DNA of 64,000 nt from Stappia taiwanensis (GTDB lineage: Bacteria; Pseudomonadota; Alphaproteobacteria; Rhizobiales; Stappiaceae). A model generated the notes under the pieces. It made no database searches. It was not told the origin of the DNA and was given only the letters and a program-made list of their open reading frames with translations. The stretch covers positions 310,001 through 374,000 of the forward strand of contig NZ_BMCR01000003.1 in the NCBI RefSeq assembly GCF_014635285.1. Direction: 5' to 3'. Made by a program: the position numbers and the translations under genes. Below, one piece after another: positions 34,369-43,439 of the stretch (positions are counted from its first letter, which is position 1; each line of letters begins with the position of its first letter).

Positions 34369-35517
34369 CTATCGGGTCAGCACGATGCCCGCGTCCCGAT
34401 CCCAGGACAGCCACACCTTGTCTTCCCAGCTCATCGGCCGTTCCACCACCCGGCTGTGATTGGCCACGGTGGCGCGGATGGTTTCCTCGTCGCGAATATG
34501 GGTGTGGTAGATCGAGACGTCGCCGAGATAGCCGATGTCCCACACCTCGCCGGCGAGCCGGTTGACGGCGGTGGCGGGCGCGTCGAAGCCGATGCGCACC
34601 TTTTCCGGACGAATGGCGAACCAGACCGTATCGCCGACGCTGGCCTCGACCGGCTGGGCCACTTCGATGTCGCAGTCGAAGATCTCGGACCGCAGGGTCG
34701 AGCTGTCGCCGTTGCGCCCGGTTAGCTTGCATTCCAGAAGGTTGATGTCGCCAATGAAATCGGCGACGAAGCGGGAGTTGGGCAATTCGTAGATTTCCGC
34801 CGGCGAGGCGATCTGGATGATCCGGCCCTTGTCCATCACCGCGATCCGGTCGGCCATGGTCATCGCTTCCTCCTGATCGTGGGTGACGATCACGAAGGTC
34901 ATGCCAAGGTCCTGCTGCAGATCGGTCAGCTCGAACTGGGTTTCCTCGCGCAGCTTGCGGTCGAGCGCGCCCAGCGGTTCGTCCAGCAGCAGCACCTTCG
35001 GCTTCTTGGCGAGCGAACGGGCCAGCGCCACCCGCTGCCGCTGACCGCCGGAGAGCTGATGCGGTTTGCGCCGGGCGAAATCCTCAAGCTTCACCAGCTT
35101 CAGCATCTGCGCGACCCGCTCGGTGATGGCCGCCCTGGCCATGCCTTCCTGCTTCAGGCCGAAGGCGATGTTCGCCTCCACCGTCATATGCGGGAACAGC
35201 GCATAGGACTGGAACATCATGTTGACCGGCCGGCGGTGCGGCGGAACCCCGCGCAAGGGCTGGCCGTCGAGGAAGATCTCGCCTGAATTCGGCGTTTCGA
35301 AGCCGGCCAGCATGCGCATCATCGTCGTCTTGCCGCAGCCGGAGCCGCCGAGCAGGGCGAAGAATTCGCGCTCGTAGATTTTCAGGGACAGGTCATCGAC
35401 AGCGGTAAAGTCGCCGAACCGCTTGGTGACATTGCGAAACTCAATGAACGGGGTCGCGTTCCCGTCTTCCCAGGGTGCGAACGCACGGCGCACCGGACCG
35501 ATCGGTTTCTTTGCCAA
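34369..35517 (-). CDS. potG: Polyamine ABC transporter ATP-binding protein PotG/PotA
   Basis: About 382 residues. Walker A LLGGSGCGKTTMMRMLAG, signature LSGGQRQRVALARSL, Walker B KVLLLDEPLGALD, H-loop IVTHDQEEAM, then the C-terminal TOBE regulatory domain. The start is uncertain: TTG 35517 has GAAGGGG just upstream and gives the normal PotG length with a short N-terminal extension; a GTG at 35493 is possible. An upstream continuation to 35754 overlaps potF. It lies behind the potF hairpin. Confidence 0.92.
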   Translation of the reverse strand: MAKKPIGPVRRAFAPWEDGNATPFIEFRNVTKRFGDFTAVDDLSLKIYEREFFALLGGSGCGKTTMMRMLAGFETPNSGEIFLDGQPLRGVPPHRRPVNMMFQSYALFPHMTVEANIAFGLKQEGMARAAITERVAQMLKLVKLEDFARRKPHQLSGGQRQRVALARSLAKKPKVLLLDEPLGALDRKLREETQFELTDLQQDLGMTFVIVTHDQEEAMTMADRIAVMDKGRIIQIASPAEIYELPNSRFVADFIGDINLLECKLTGRNGDSSTLRSEIFDCDIEVAQPVEASVGDTVWFAIRPEKVRIGFDAPATAVNRLAGEVWDIGYLGDVSIYHTHIRDEETIRATVANHSRVVERPMSWEDKVWLSWDRDAGIVLTR

Positions 35518-35549
35518 GGGAGCCCCTTCCCTGTGCCTGCGAGGGACGA

Positions 35550-35579
35550 CAAGGCCCGGCGCTGAAACGCCGGGCCTTG
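35550..35579 (-). terminator. Strong intercistronic hairpin between potF and potG
   Basis: A perfect 12-bp stem (CAAGGCCCGGCG, 35550-35561, with 35568-35579) and a six-base loop, 8 bp past the potF stop. There is no T-tract. It is placed like the hairpins after the other two binding-protein genes of this window and may stabilise potF mRNA or partly terminate transcription. Confidence 0.6.
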
Positions 35580-35587
35580 CAAACGCG

Positions 35588-36679
35588 TCACTGACCGGTC
35601 TTGACCTTGGTCCATTCGCGGGTGCGCACCCGCATCGCCTTCGGCGACTTGGTGGTGGTGGAGAACAGGTTTTCCACCGTCGCCTCGCTCGGGTAGATCG
35701 CCGGATCCTCCAGCACTTCCTTGCTGATGAAGGCCTGGCTCGCCTTGTTGCCATTGGCGTAGAACACGTAGTCGCTCGCCTTGGCGATCACTTCCGGCTT
35801 CATGATGTAGTTGAGGAAGGCATGGGCCTCCTCCACATGGGGAGCGTCCGCCGGGATGGCCATGTTGTCGAACCACATCATCGCCCCTTCCTTGGGGATG
35901 CTGTAGGCGACCGTCACGCCATTGTCGGCCTCCGCCGCGCGGTCGCGTGCCTGCAGCACATCGCCCGACCAGCCGATCGCCATGCAGATGTCGCCATTGG
36001 CCAGCCCGTTGATGTATTCGGACGAATGGAACTTCTGGATATAGGGCCGGATCTTCAGGAGGACCTCGGTCGCCTTGGCGAAGTCTTCTGGCTTGTCGCT
36101 GTCCGGATCGAGACCAAGGTAGGCGAGGGCGGCGGGGAACATTTCATCGGCCGTGTCGAGCACGTGGATGCCGCAATCGGCGAACTTCGAGATCACTTCC
36201 GGCTTGAAGATCATGTCCCAGCTGTCGACCGGCGCATCCGGCATCCGCTCCTTGATCTTCTCCACGTTGTAGCCGATGCCGGTGGTGCCCCACATGTAGT
36301 TGATGGCATGCTCGTTGCCCGGATCGAAGCGTTCGATCCGCGACATGATCTGCGGCCACAGGTTCTTCAGGTTGGGGAGTTTCGACTTGTCCAGCTTCTG
36401 GAACACGCCGGCCTGGATCTGGCGACCGAGGAAGGTGCCGGTCGGAGCCACCACGTCATAGCCGGTGCCGCCGGCAAGAAGCTTGGTTTCCAGGATCTCG
36501 TTGCTGTCGAAGACGTCGTAGACGACCTTGATGCCCGTTTCCTTGGTGAAGTCTTCCAGGATGCTTTCGTCGATATAGTCGGACCAGTTGAACACCCGCA
36601 CGACCCGATCCTCGGCGGCAAGGGCGGAGCCGCCCAGAAGGCCGAGAAGCGCGGCACCCGCAAACAACAGTTTCTTCAT
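35588..36679 (-). CDS. potF: Polyamine-binding periplasmic protein PotF
   Basis: 363 residues: signal peptide MKKLLFAGAALLGLLGGSALA, then the PotD/PotF fold with VVRVFNWSDYIDESILEDF (about residues 26-44), the WSD and GYDVVAPTG motifs, and the C-terminal FLNYIMKPEVIAKASDY. It binds putrescine or spermidine for import by PotGHI. ATG 36679 follows GGAGGAAGTTGTC. It lies 181 bp downstream of the gamma-glutamylpolyamine ligase gene in the same orientation. Confidence 0.94.
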   Translation of the reverse strand: MKKLLFAGAALLGLLGGSALAAEDRVVRVFNWSDYIDESILEDFTKETGIKVVYDVFDSNEILETKLLAGGTGYDVVAPTGTFLGRQIQAGVFQKLDKSKLPNLKNLWPQIMSRIERFDPGNEHAINYMWGTTGIGYNVEKIKERMPDAPVDSWDMIFKPEVISKFADCGIHVLDTADEMFPAALAYLGLDPDSDKPEDFAKATEVLLKIRPYIQKFHSSEYINGLANGDICMAIGWSGDVLQARDRAAEADNGVTVAYSIPKEGAMMWFDNMAIPADAPHVEEAHAFLNYIMKPEVIAKASDYVFYANGNKASQAFISKEVLEDPAIYPSEATVENLFSTTTKSPKAMRVRTREWTKVKTGQ

Positions 36680-36860
36680 GACAACTTCCTCCACTTCCCC
36701 GTCCGATAGTGTCGCGGGCCTGCCTTCGCCTGGCGGCCCGGCCGCCTGTTTCGCCATTGCTCCGACCCTAGATCAAGAGGCAATCCGGTGAAAACACCTG
36801 ATTGCGCGTCTTCTTCGCTCGTCCCCGAGATTGAAGCGCTCATCCTCCCGAAAAGCGGCA

Positions 36861-38252
36861 TCAAAGGTAGGTTTGCCGCTCCAGCGTCGATATTTCGCGT
36901 CCGAATGCAAAGAGTTCGTGACGCTTGATGTCGACCAGCACCTTGTGCATGTCCGCGCCGACCGCGTCGCTCATGCGCTGCGAGGCGGCGAAGGCGTCGA
37001 TTGCCTCGTCCATCCACGGGGTCAGGCGCGGCGCAGTCTTCTCATAGGCGTTGCCCTCCACCGGCGGCGGCGGCGCCTCCGCTCCGGTGATGCCCTGCAA
37101 CATGCCGGCGAGCACGCCGGTGAGCACCAGATAGGGATTGGCGTCGGCCCCGGCGATCCGGTGTTCGATCCGCGCCGATTCCGGCGTGCCGGCCGGTACC
37201 CTGAGGGCAACCGAGCGGTTGTCGTGGCCCCAGCAGATCGAAGTGGGCGCGTAGGAGCCCGGCTGCATCCGGCGGAAGCCGTTGAAGGTGGAGACGAACA
37301 GAAGGTGCGCCTCCGGCATGGTGTCGATCAGCCCCTTGATCGCATGGCCGAGCCGGGTTCGTCCGCTGTCCGGATTGGCGAAGATGTTGCCCGCGCCGTT
37401 CTCCAGGCTGACATGCACATGCATGCCGCTGCCGGGCCACTCGACGAAGGGCTTGGCCATGAATGAGGCCTTGAGATTGTGCTTGCGGGCGACACCGGCC
37501 ACCAGCCGGCGCAGCAGCACCGCGTCATCGGCCGCGCGCAGCGGGTCGCGGCGGTAGTGAAGGTTCAGCTCGAACTGTCCGGGCGCGGCCTCCGACACGG
37601 CGGCGTCGGCGGGAATGTCCTGAGCGTCCGCCGAGCGGCGGATCTCGTCCACCAGCGGCATGAAGGCTTCCAGATCCGACAGCGCATACATGTTCTGCCG
37701 CGCCGGGCCGAGATGGGTGGAGAACACCGGCTGCGGCGCGCCGCTCCAGTCGCCGTCGTCCTGGTCCTCGAACAGGTAGAATTCCAGCTCGAAGGCCGCC
37801 GTGGCCGTCAGGTCTTGCCCCGCGAGCCGGTCGGTCATCCGCGACAGCACGTGGCGCGGGTCGCACAGGAAGGCGCCGCCATCCCGGTCATGCATGGACA
37901 GGAGCACCTGCGCGGTCGGCCGGTCGGCCCAGGGCACGGCGCGCAAGGATCCGGGCACCGGCCAGCACACGCCGTCCTTGTCGCCGGTCTCGATATGCAT
38001 GCCGGTCTCCTCGACCTCTCGGCCCCAGACGTCGAGGCCGAACAGGGAGAAGGGCAGGGCAACGCCATTTTCGAACACCTTGCGCAGGGCGCTGCCGGGC
38101 AGCCATTTGCCGCGCAGAACGCCATTGCTGTCGGGCAGGATCACTTCAAGCGTGTCGAGATCCGGGTGCTCCGCCTCGAAGCGGGCGACCTCGTCCTGCC
38201 AGGTGTCGTCGCCGGCGGGGCGCTGCCAGGCCGAGCGCGAGGTTTGCAACAT
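36861..38252 (-). CDS. puuA: Glutamine-synthetase-family gamma-glutamylpolyamine ligase (first copy)
   Basis: A 463-residue protein of the type I glutamine-synthetase fold, PuuA/SpuB group. ATP/metal motifs are FELEFYLFE, APGQFELNLHY, GSGMHVHVSLENG and GADANPYLVL. It would join glutamate to putrescine or another amine. The start ATG 38252 has CGGAGG upstream; a longer frame reaches 38315 through the regulatory region. Downstream is potF. Its promoter region holds TGTGATCACA at 38307-38316, shared with the GntR gene. Putrescine specificity is inferred from context. Confidence 0.85.
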   Translation of the reverse strand: MLQTSRSAWQRPAGDDTWQDEVARFEAEHPDLDTLEVILPDSNGVLRGKWLPGSALRKVFENGVALPFSLFGLDVWGREVEETGMHIETGDKDGVCWPVPGSLRAVPWADRPTAQVLLSMHDRDGGAFLCDPRHVLSRMTDRLAGQDLTATAAFELEFYLFEDQDDGDWSGAPQPVFSTHLGPARQNMYALSDLEAFMPLVDEIRRSADAQDIPADAAVSEAAPGQFELNLHYRRDPLRAADDAVLLRRLVAGVARKHNLKASFMAKPFVEWPGSGMHVHVSLENGAGNIFANPDSGRTRLGHAIKGLIDTMPEAHLLFVSTFNGFRRMQPGSYAPTSICWGHDNRSVALRVPAGTPESARIEHRIAGADANPYLVLTGVLAGMLQGITGAEAPPPPVEGNAYEKTAPRLTPWMDEAIDAFAASQRMSDAVGADMHKVLVDIKRHELFAFGREISTLERQTYL

Positions 38253-38300
38253 GAAATCCTCCGGATGGGCGAACCGCGAGAGGCGCGATTGCCGGGACGG

Positions 38301-38316
38301 CGAAATTGTGATCACA
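38301..38316. promoter_or_regulatory. Candidate GntR operator, left arm of polyamine island
   Basis: The perfect palindrome TGTGATCACA (38307-38316), preceded by CGAAAT, sits between the divergent ligase and GntR genes, 55 bp upstream of the ligase ATG and about 46 bp upstream of the regulator ATG. The same block recurs at 39084-39100. Confidence 0.6.
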
Positions 38317-38361
38317 TAGCCTGTGCGGTGTCAAGAAAGCCAGCTTGGGAGATGGGCGGCG

Positions 38362-39033
38362 ATGTTGGAGCTAGGGGCTGGATCGGGGCCGGGGGCGCCG
38401 GTTGCAGCGGCGCGCGGATCGATCCGGGACCGGGTGGAAAGCGCGGTGCGCGAGGCGCTGCTCACCGGCCGGTTCGTGCCGGGGCGGGCGGTCACCTTGC
38501 GCGGGCTTGCCAGCGAGCTCGGGGTCAGCCCGATGCCGGTGCGCGAGGCGGTGCGCTCGCTGTCGGCCGGGCATGCGCTGGAGGTGCGGCCGAACGGCCG
38601 CATCCAGGTGCCGACCATGACCGAGGAGCGGCTGGCGGAGATCCTCAAGGCGCGCCTGCTGCTGGAGCCGGAGCTGGCGGAAATGGCCGCGTCCTACCCC
38701 GCCGATCTCGATGCGGATGCCTTGGCCGCGCTGGACGATCGGGTCGATGAAAGCCTGATCGGCGGCGATGCCGAAACCTACATGCGCTACAATCACGCCT
38801 TCCATTTTCACATTTACCGGGCGTCGCGCTCTGAGGTGCTGTTGCCGCTGGTGGAGAATTTGTGGCTCCAGTTCGCCCCGTTCATGCGCACGGTCTATGG
38901 CCGGGTCGGCACGGCGGCGCTCGACGATCATCACAAAGAGGCGGTGCAGGCGGTCCGCGATCGCGATGCGGGCGCCTTGCGCTCAGCGGTTGCGGCCGAC
39001 ATCCGCTGCGGCATGGAGCTGCTCGACCGCTAG
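38362..39033 (+). CDS. GntR-family (FCD) transcriptional regulator of the polyamine island
   Basis: 223 residues. The winged HTH (about residues 20-85) contains LRGLASELGVSPMPVREAVRSL; the FCD ligand domain follows, with the metal-binding histidines of FHFHIYRASRSEVLLPLVE and HHKEAVQAV. It is encoded between the two operon arms it probably controls, and TGTGATCACA lies in both promoter regions. The ligand could be a polyamine or a gamma-glutamyl derivative. ATG 38362 was chosen; an upstream in-frame start at 38323 would put the leader over the operator. Confidence 0.9.
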   Translation: MLELGAGSGPGAPVAAARGSIRDRVESAVREALLTGRFVPGRAVTLRGLASELGVSPMPVREAVRSLSAGHALEVRPNGRIQVPTMTEERLAEILKARLLLEPELAEMAASYPADLDADALAALDDRVDESLIGGDAETYMRYNHAFHFHIYRASRSEVLLPLVENLWLQFAPFMRTVYGRVGTAALDDHHKEAVQAVRDRDAGALRSAVAADIRCGMELLDR

Positions 39034-39083
39034 GAGGTGACGGCCCAGGCGGTCGGGTTCGAGCGCAGTCGAGATTGACAAGT

Positions 39084-39100
39084 CGAAATATGTGATCACA
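39084..39100 (+). promoter_or_regulatory. Candidate GntR operator, right arm of polyamine island
   Basis: CGAAATA followed by the perfect palindrome TGTGATCACA (39091-39100), about 110 bp upstream of the second ligase gene. It is identical in core and in upstream CGAAAT to the element at 38301-38316. Confidence 0.6.
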
Positions 39101-39207
39101 AGATGCGCCGGTTCAATACGCGCCCGTCCGGGTGGCTGCGTCGCCGTGAATGGTGACGGCTGCGCCGGTTGGGGAAGTTTCGAGGGGAATGCCCGGAAAG
39201 GTTCGTT

Positions 39208-40605
39208 GTGAGCAAGAAGAAGAAATCCTCGCCGAAGATCGAGAGTCTGCGCGGCGTTGCCTCGCTGGAGGAGGCCTCCATCTGGCTGGCCGAGCGGGGC
39301 ATTGAGGATATCGAGTGCATCGTTCCGGATCTGGCGGGCGTGGCCCGGGGCAAGATGATGCCGACGGAGAAGTTCTTCTCCGGTCCGGTGATGACCATGC
39401 CCGCGTCGATCTTCGCCCAGACGATTTCCGGCGATTATCCGCCCGACGACGAACGCTTCCAGCACAATGCCACCGACGGCGATCTGTTCTTCCGGGCCGA
39501 TTATTCCACTCTGACGCGGGTGCCCTGGGAGACCGACCCGACGGCGCAGCTCATTCACGATGCCTACACCCGCGAGGGCATTCCGGTGGAGACCGCTCCG
39601 CGCAACGTCCTGAAACGGGTGTTGCAGCTCTACGAGGACGAGGGCTGGGAGCCGTTGGTCGCGCCGGAGATGGAGTTTTATCTAGTCCGTCCCAACACTG
39701 ACCCGGATTATCCGCTGGAGCCGCCGACCGGGCGGTCCGGCCGGCCCGAGGTGGGGCGCCAGTCCTATTCGATTTCCGCGCTCAACGAGTTCGATGACCT
39801 GATCGACGACATCTACGACCTGTCCAGTGCGCAAGGGCTGGAGATCGACACCCTGATCCATGAGGAGGGGGCCGCGCAGATGGAGATCAACCTGCGCCAT
39901 GGCAATCCCCTGGTGCTGGCCGATCAGGTGTTCCTGTTCAAGCGGACCATCCGCGAGGCGGCGTTGCGGCACGACATGTATGCCACCTTCATGGCCAAGC
40001 CGATGTCGAACCAGCCGGGCTCGTCCATGCACATCCACCAGTCGGTGATCGATCGGGAGACCGGCGCCAATCTGTTCTCCCGCGAGGATGGCGAGCCGAG
40101 CGCGGAATTCCTTTCGTTCATCGCTGGCCATCAGGCCTATTTGCCGGCGGTGACCTGCATTCTCGCCCCTTACGTCAATTCCTACCGCCGGTTCAGTCGC
40201 GACACCACGGCGCCGGTCAATGTCTACTGGGGCTATGACAACCGCACCGTCGGCCTGCGCGTGCCCAATTCCAAGCCCTCGGCGCGGCGGCTGGAGAACC
40301 GGGTGCCGTCCTCGGACGCCAACCCCTATCTCGCCATCGCCGCCTCGCTCGCCTGCGGCTATCTCGGCATCAAGCAGAACCTGACGCCGGACGAGCCGCG
40401 CAACGGCTATTCCAGCGACAAGATGCATGCGCTGCCGCGCGCGTTGCTGGATGCGGTGGCTCTGTTTGGCGAATGCGACGAGTTGATCGATGTGTTCGGC
40501 GAGAAATTCGTCGCCACCTATCGGGCGATCAAGCAGGAGGAATTCGAAACCTTCATGGCGGTGATCAGCCCGTGGGAACGGGAATACCTGCTTCTCAACG
40601 TTTGA
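39208..40605 (+). CDS. puuA: Glutamine-synthetase-family gamma-glutamylpolyamine ligase (second copy)
   Basis: 465 residues, glutamine-synthetase fold: PEMEFYLVRP, EEGAAQMEINLRHGN, GSSMHIHQSVIDRETG and SSDANPYLAIAAS. It resembles SpuB/GlnT-like proteins and diverges clearly from the first copy at 36861, so the two probably have different amine substrates or partners. GTG 39208 follows GGAAAGG; the frame extends upstream to 39169 from a TTG. It starts the rightward operon with the aminotransferase and the oxidase. Confidence 0.86.
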   Translation: MSKKKKSSPKIESLRGVASLEEASIWLAERGIEDIECIVPDLAGVARGKMMPTEKFFSGPVMTMPASIFAQTISGDYPPDDERFQHNATDGDLFFRADYSTLTRVPWETDPTAQLIHDAYTREGIPVETAPRNVLKRVLQLYEDEGWEPLVAPEMEFYLVRPNTDPDYPLEPPTGRSGRPEVGRQSYSISALNEFDDLIDDIYDLSSAQGLEIDTLIHEEGAAQMEINLRHGNPLVLADQVFLFKRTIREAALRHDMYATFMAKPMSNQPGSSMHIHQSVIDRETGANLFSREDGEPSAEFLSFIAGHQAYLPAVTCILAPYVNSYRRFSRDTTAPVNVYWGYDNRTVGLRVPNSKPSARRLENRVPSSDANPYLAIAASLACGYLGIKQNLTPDEPRNGYSSDKMHALPRALLDAVALFGECDELIDVFGEKFVATYRAIKQEEFETFMAVISPWEREYLLLNV

Positions 40606-40685
40606 ATGTGAGGGGTGGCGCGCGCCGGCCCCTCAAGTGCCCCTGTCCTGACCAAGGACGAGACCTGATTGTGGAGATACGCGCC

Positions 40686-42083
40686 ATGACCGGTGCATCG
40701 AACCGCTACCCGACCCGGGACCTGCAGGCCCGTGACGCGGCCCATCACATCCATCCCTTCACCGACACCGGTGCGCTCAACCGGGAGGGGCCGCGCATCA
40801 TCACCAGCGCCGATGGGGCGTGGCTGACCGACAGCGACGGCAAGCGCTATCTCGATGGCATGGCCGGGCTGTGGTGCTGCCAGGTTGGCCATGGCCGGCA
40901 GGAAATCGCCGACGCGGTGCACCGGCAGATGTGCGAATTGGAGTATTACAACACCTTCTTCAAGACCAGCCACCCGCCGGCGGTCGCTCTGGCGGAAAAG
41001 CTTGCCGAGCTGACGCCGCCGCAGTTCAACCGGGTGTTCTTCACCTCCTCCGGCTCCGAAGCCAATGACACCGTGTTCCGGATGGTGCGCGCCTACTGGG
41101 ACAAGATGGGCCAGCCGGAGAAGAAGACCATCATCGGCCGCTGGAACGGCTATCATGGCTCGACCCTGGCCGGCACCAGTCTTGGCGGCATGAAAGGCAT
41201 GCATGAGCAGGGCGACCTGCCGGTCCCCGGGGTTCACCATATCGCCCAGCCCTACTGGTTCGGCGAGGGTGGGGACATGTCGGAAGAGGAATTCGGCCTA
41301 TGGGCGGCGCGGGAGCTGGAGCGAGCCATCGACGAGATCGGCGAGGACAAGGTGGCCGCCTTCATCGCCGAGCCGATCCAGGGCGCGGGCGGGGTGATCA
41401 TCCCGCCGCAGAGCTACTGGCCGGAGGTCTCGCGCATCTGCAAGGAGCGCGGCATTCTGTTGGTCGTCGATGAGGTGATCTGCGGCTTTGGCCGGCTCGG
41501 CACCTGGTTCGGCTCCGACTATTACGGTCTGGAACCGGATCTGATGCCCATCGCCAAGGGGCTCTCCTCCGGCTATCTGCCAATCGGCGGGGTGATGGTC
41601 TCCGACCGGGTGGCCAGCGTCTTCATCGACCAGGCCGGCGACTTCCATCATGGCTTCACCTATTCCGGTCATCCGGCCTGCTGCGCGGCGGCGCTTGCCA
41701 ATCTGGAGATCATGCAGCGGGAAAAGCTGGTGGAGCGGGTCGCCGACGACATCGGCCCCTATCTTCAGGCGAAGTGGACAGGGCTGGCCGATCATCCGCT
41801 GGTTGGCGAGGCGCGCATGGTCGGGCTGGTCGGCGCGCTGGAACTGGTGCCGGCCAAGGGCGACCGGTCACGCGCCTTCGAGCCGGCCGGTGATGTCGGC
41901 ACCCTGTGCCGGGACCTGTCGTTCGACAACGGGCTGGTGATGCGCGCGGTGCGCGACAGCATGATCATCTCGCCGCCGCTGGTGCTGACCCACGAGGAGG
42001 CCGATCTCCTGGTCGAGCGTACCGCCAAGACCCTCGACGACACCTATGCGGTGCTCAAGCGCGACGGTCGGCTCGCGGCCTGA
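40686..42083 (+). CDS. Class III PLP-dependent aminotransferase (putrescine/beta-alanine:pyruvate type)
   Basis: 465 residues: substrate/PLP motifs FFTSSGSEANDTVFRMVRAY (about residues 119-138), the PLP Asp in LLVVDEVICGFGRLG, and the Schiff-base Lys in LMPIAKGLSSGYLPIGG. It matches SpuC-like enzymes that transfer the amine of putrescine or cadaverine to pyruvate. ATG 40686 has a GGAG nine bases upstream; GTG 40671 is possible. Together with the ligase and the oxidase it gives both a transamination and a gamma-glutamylation route. Confidence 0.9.
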   Translation: MTGASNRYPTRDLQARDAAHHIHPFTDTGALNREGPRIITSADGAWLTDSDGKRYLDGMAGLWCCQVGHGRQEIADAVHRQMCELEYYNTFFKTSHPPAVALAEKLAELTPPQFNRVFFTSSGSEANDTVFRMVRAYWDKMGQPEKKTIIGRWNGYHGSTLAGTSLGGMKGMHEQGDLPVPGVHHIAQPYWFGEGGDMSEEEFGLWAARELERAIDEIGEDKVAAFIAEPIQGAGGVIIPPQSYWPEVSRICKERGILLVVDEVICGFGRLGTWFGSDYYGLEPDLMPIAKGLSSGYLPIGGVMVSDRVASVFIDQAGDFHHGFTYSGHPACCAAALANLEIMQREKLVERVADDIGPYLQAKWTGLADHPLVGEARMVGLVGALELVPAKGDRSRAFEPAGDVGTLCRDLSFDNGLVMRAVRDSMIISPPLVLTHEEADLLVERTAKTLDDTYAVLKRDGRLAA

Positions 42084-42115
42084 GGTCGCGGATTGCTTGA
42101 GGAGAGAGGGCCATC

Positions 42116-43405
42116 GTGACCGACATCGTCGCCCCCCATGCCCCATCCTTCTATGCGGCCACCGTGCCGGAGGCGCCGGTTCGCCCGGCGCTCGCCGGGC
42201 GGATCCGGGCGGATGTGGCGGTGGTCGGCGGTGGCTTCACCGGGCTCAACGCCGCGCTCACCCTGGCGGAAGCCGGGCGCCAGGTGGTGCTGGTGGAGCA
42301 AAACCGCATTGGCTGGGGCGCGAGCGGGCGCAATGGCGGCCAGTTGCACAGCGGCCAGCGGCGCGATCAGGATCATCTGGAAGCGGCCTTCGGGCTGGAG
42401 CGCGCCCGCCGGCTCTGGGATCTGGCGGAGGAGGCCAAGGCACTGCTGCTCGGCAGGGCGGCGCGCCATGGCATCGACTGCGACTGGATGCCCGGCCTGA
42501 TCGAGGCGGCGCACAAGCCCGCCCATGTGGAAGAGAGCTGGCGGTATGCGGAGAAGCTGGCCCGCGACTACGGCTATGACAAGGTGACACCGCTCACCCG
42601 CGAGGAACTGGCGGCGGCCATCGGCACGTCGGTCTATTTCGGCGGCACCCGGGATGCCGGCGCCGGCCATCTGCATCCCTTGAAGTTGGCGCTGGGGCTC
42701 GCCGCCGCCATCGAGGCCGCAGGCGGAACCATTCACGAGACGACGGCGGCAACGTCGATCACGCCGCAGGGCGGGCGGGTCAAGGTCGGCACCACCCATG
42801 GCGAGATCGACGCCGGCGAGGTGCTTCTGGCCGGCAATGGCTATCTCGACGGGCTCGATGCCGATAGCGAGGCGCGGGTCCTGCCGATCAACAATTTCAT
42901 CCTGACCACCGAGCCGCTCAGCGAGAGCGAGGCCGATGCGCTGATCCCCGGGCGGGAGGCGGTGTCGGACACCCGCTTCGTGGTGCATTACTGGCGCCTG
43001 ACCAAGGATCGCCGCATGCTGTTCGGCGGCGGCGAAACCTATCGGCGCGGCTTTCCGTCCGATATCGAGGGCTTCGTGCGTGCGCATATGCGCAAGGTCT
43101 ATCCGCAGCTTGCCGAGGTGCCCGTCGCCCATGCCTGGGGCGGAACCCTGGGGGTGACGCAAACGCGCATGCCCTGCCTGCGCCGCAGCCGTCCGGGCGT
43201 CTATGTCGCCGCCGGGTTCTCCGGCCACGGTGTCGCGATGGCCGGCTTCTGCGGCCATGTGACGGCGCAGGCGATGCTCGGTGACAGCGAGCGCTTCGAT
43301 GTGTTTTCGGCCCTGCCGACGCCGAAGTTCCCCGGCGGCCGGCTGCTGCGCTGGCCGATCCTGGTGCTGGCGATGAGCTGGTTCGCCCTGCGCGACCGGC
43401 TGTAA
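42116..43405 (+). CDS. puuB: FAD-dependent oxidoreductase, gamma-glutamylputrescine oxidase-like
   Basis: A 429-residue DAO-fold flavoenzyme: FAD motif VAVVGGGFTGLNAALTLAE (about residues 30-48), GWGASGRNGGQLHSGQR, and the C-terminal VYVAAGFSGHGVAMAG. It would oxidise gamma-glutamylputrescine to the aldehyde with release of ammonia and H2O2. Start GTG 42116 is 33 bp after the aminotransferase stop. No gene for the next aldehyde dehydrogenase or the gamma-glutamyl hydrolase lies in this cluster; the aldehyde dehydrogenase at 25302 is far away and unlinked. Confidence 0.88.
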   Translation: MTDIVAPHAPSFYAATVPEAPVRPALAGRIRADVAVVGGGFTGLNAALTLAEAGRQVVLVEQNRIGWGASGRNGGQLHSGQRRDQDHLEAAFGLERARRLWDLAEEAKALLLGRAARHGIDCDWMPGLIEAAHKPAHVEESWRYAEKLARDYGYDKVTPLTREELAAAIGTSVYFGGTRDAGAGHLHPLKLALGLAAAIEAAGGTIHETTAATSITPQGGRVKVGTTHGEIDAGEVLLAGNGYLDGLDADSEARVLPINNFILTTEPLSESEADALIPGREAVSDTRFVVHYWRLTKDRRMLFGGGETYRRGFPSDIEGFVRAHMRKVYPQLAEVPVAHAWGGTLGVTQTRMPCLRRSRPGVYVAAGFSGHGVAMAGFCGHVTAQAMLGDSERFDVFSALPTPKFPGGRLLRWPILVLAMSWFALRDRL

Positions 43406-43412
43406 CCGGTCC

Positions 43413-43437
43413 GGCGGGAAACCCGGTTTTGCCCGCC
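43413..43437. terminator. Hairpin between convergent puuB and fbpB genes
   Basis: GGCGGG-AAACC (43413 on) pairs with GGTTT-CCCGCC (to 43437) with a small bulge; the GGTTTT side gives a T-run within the stem. It lies between the puuB stop (43405) and the fbpB stop (43440). Confidence 0.4.
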
Positions 43438-43439
43438 GA

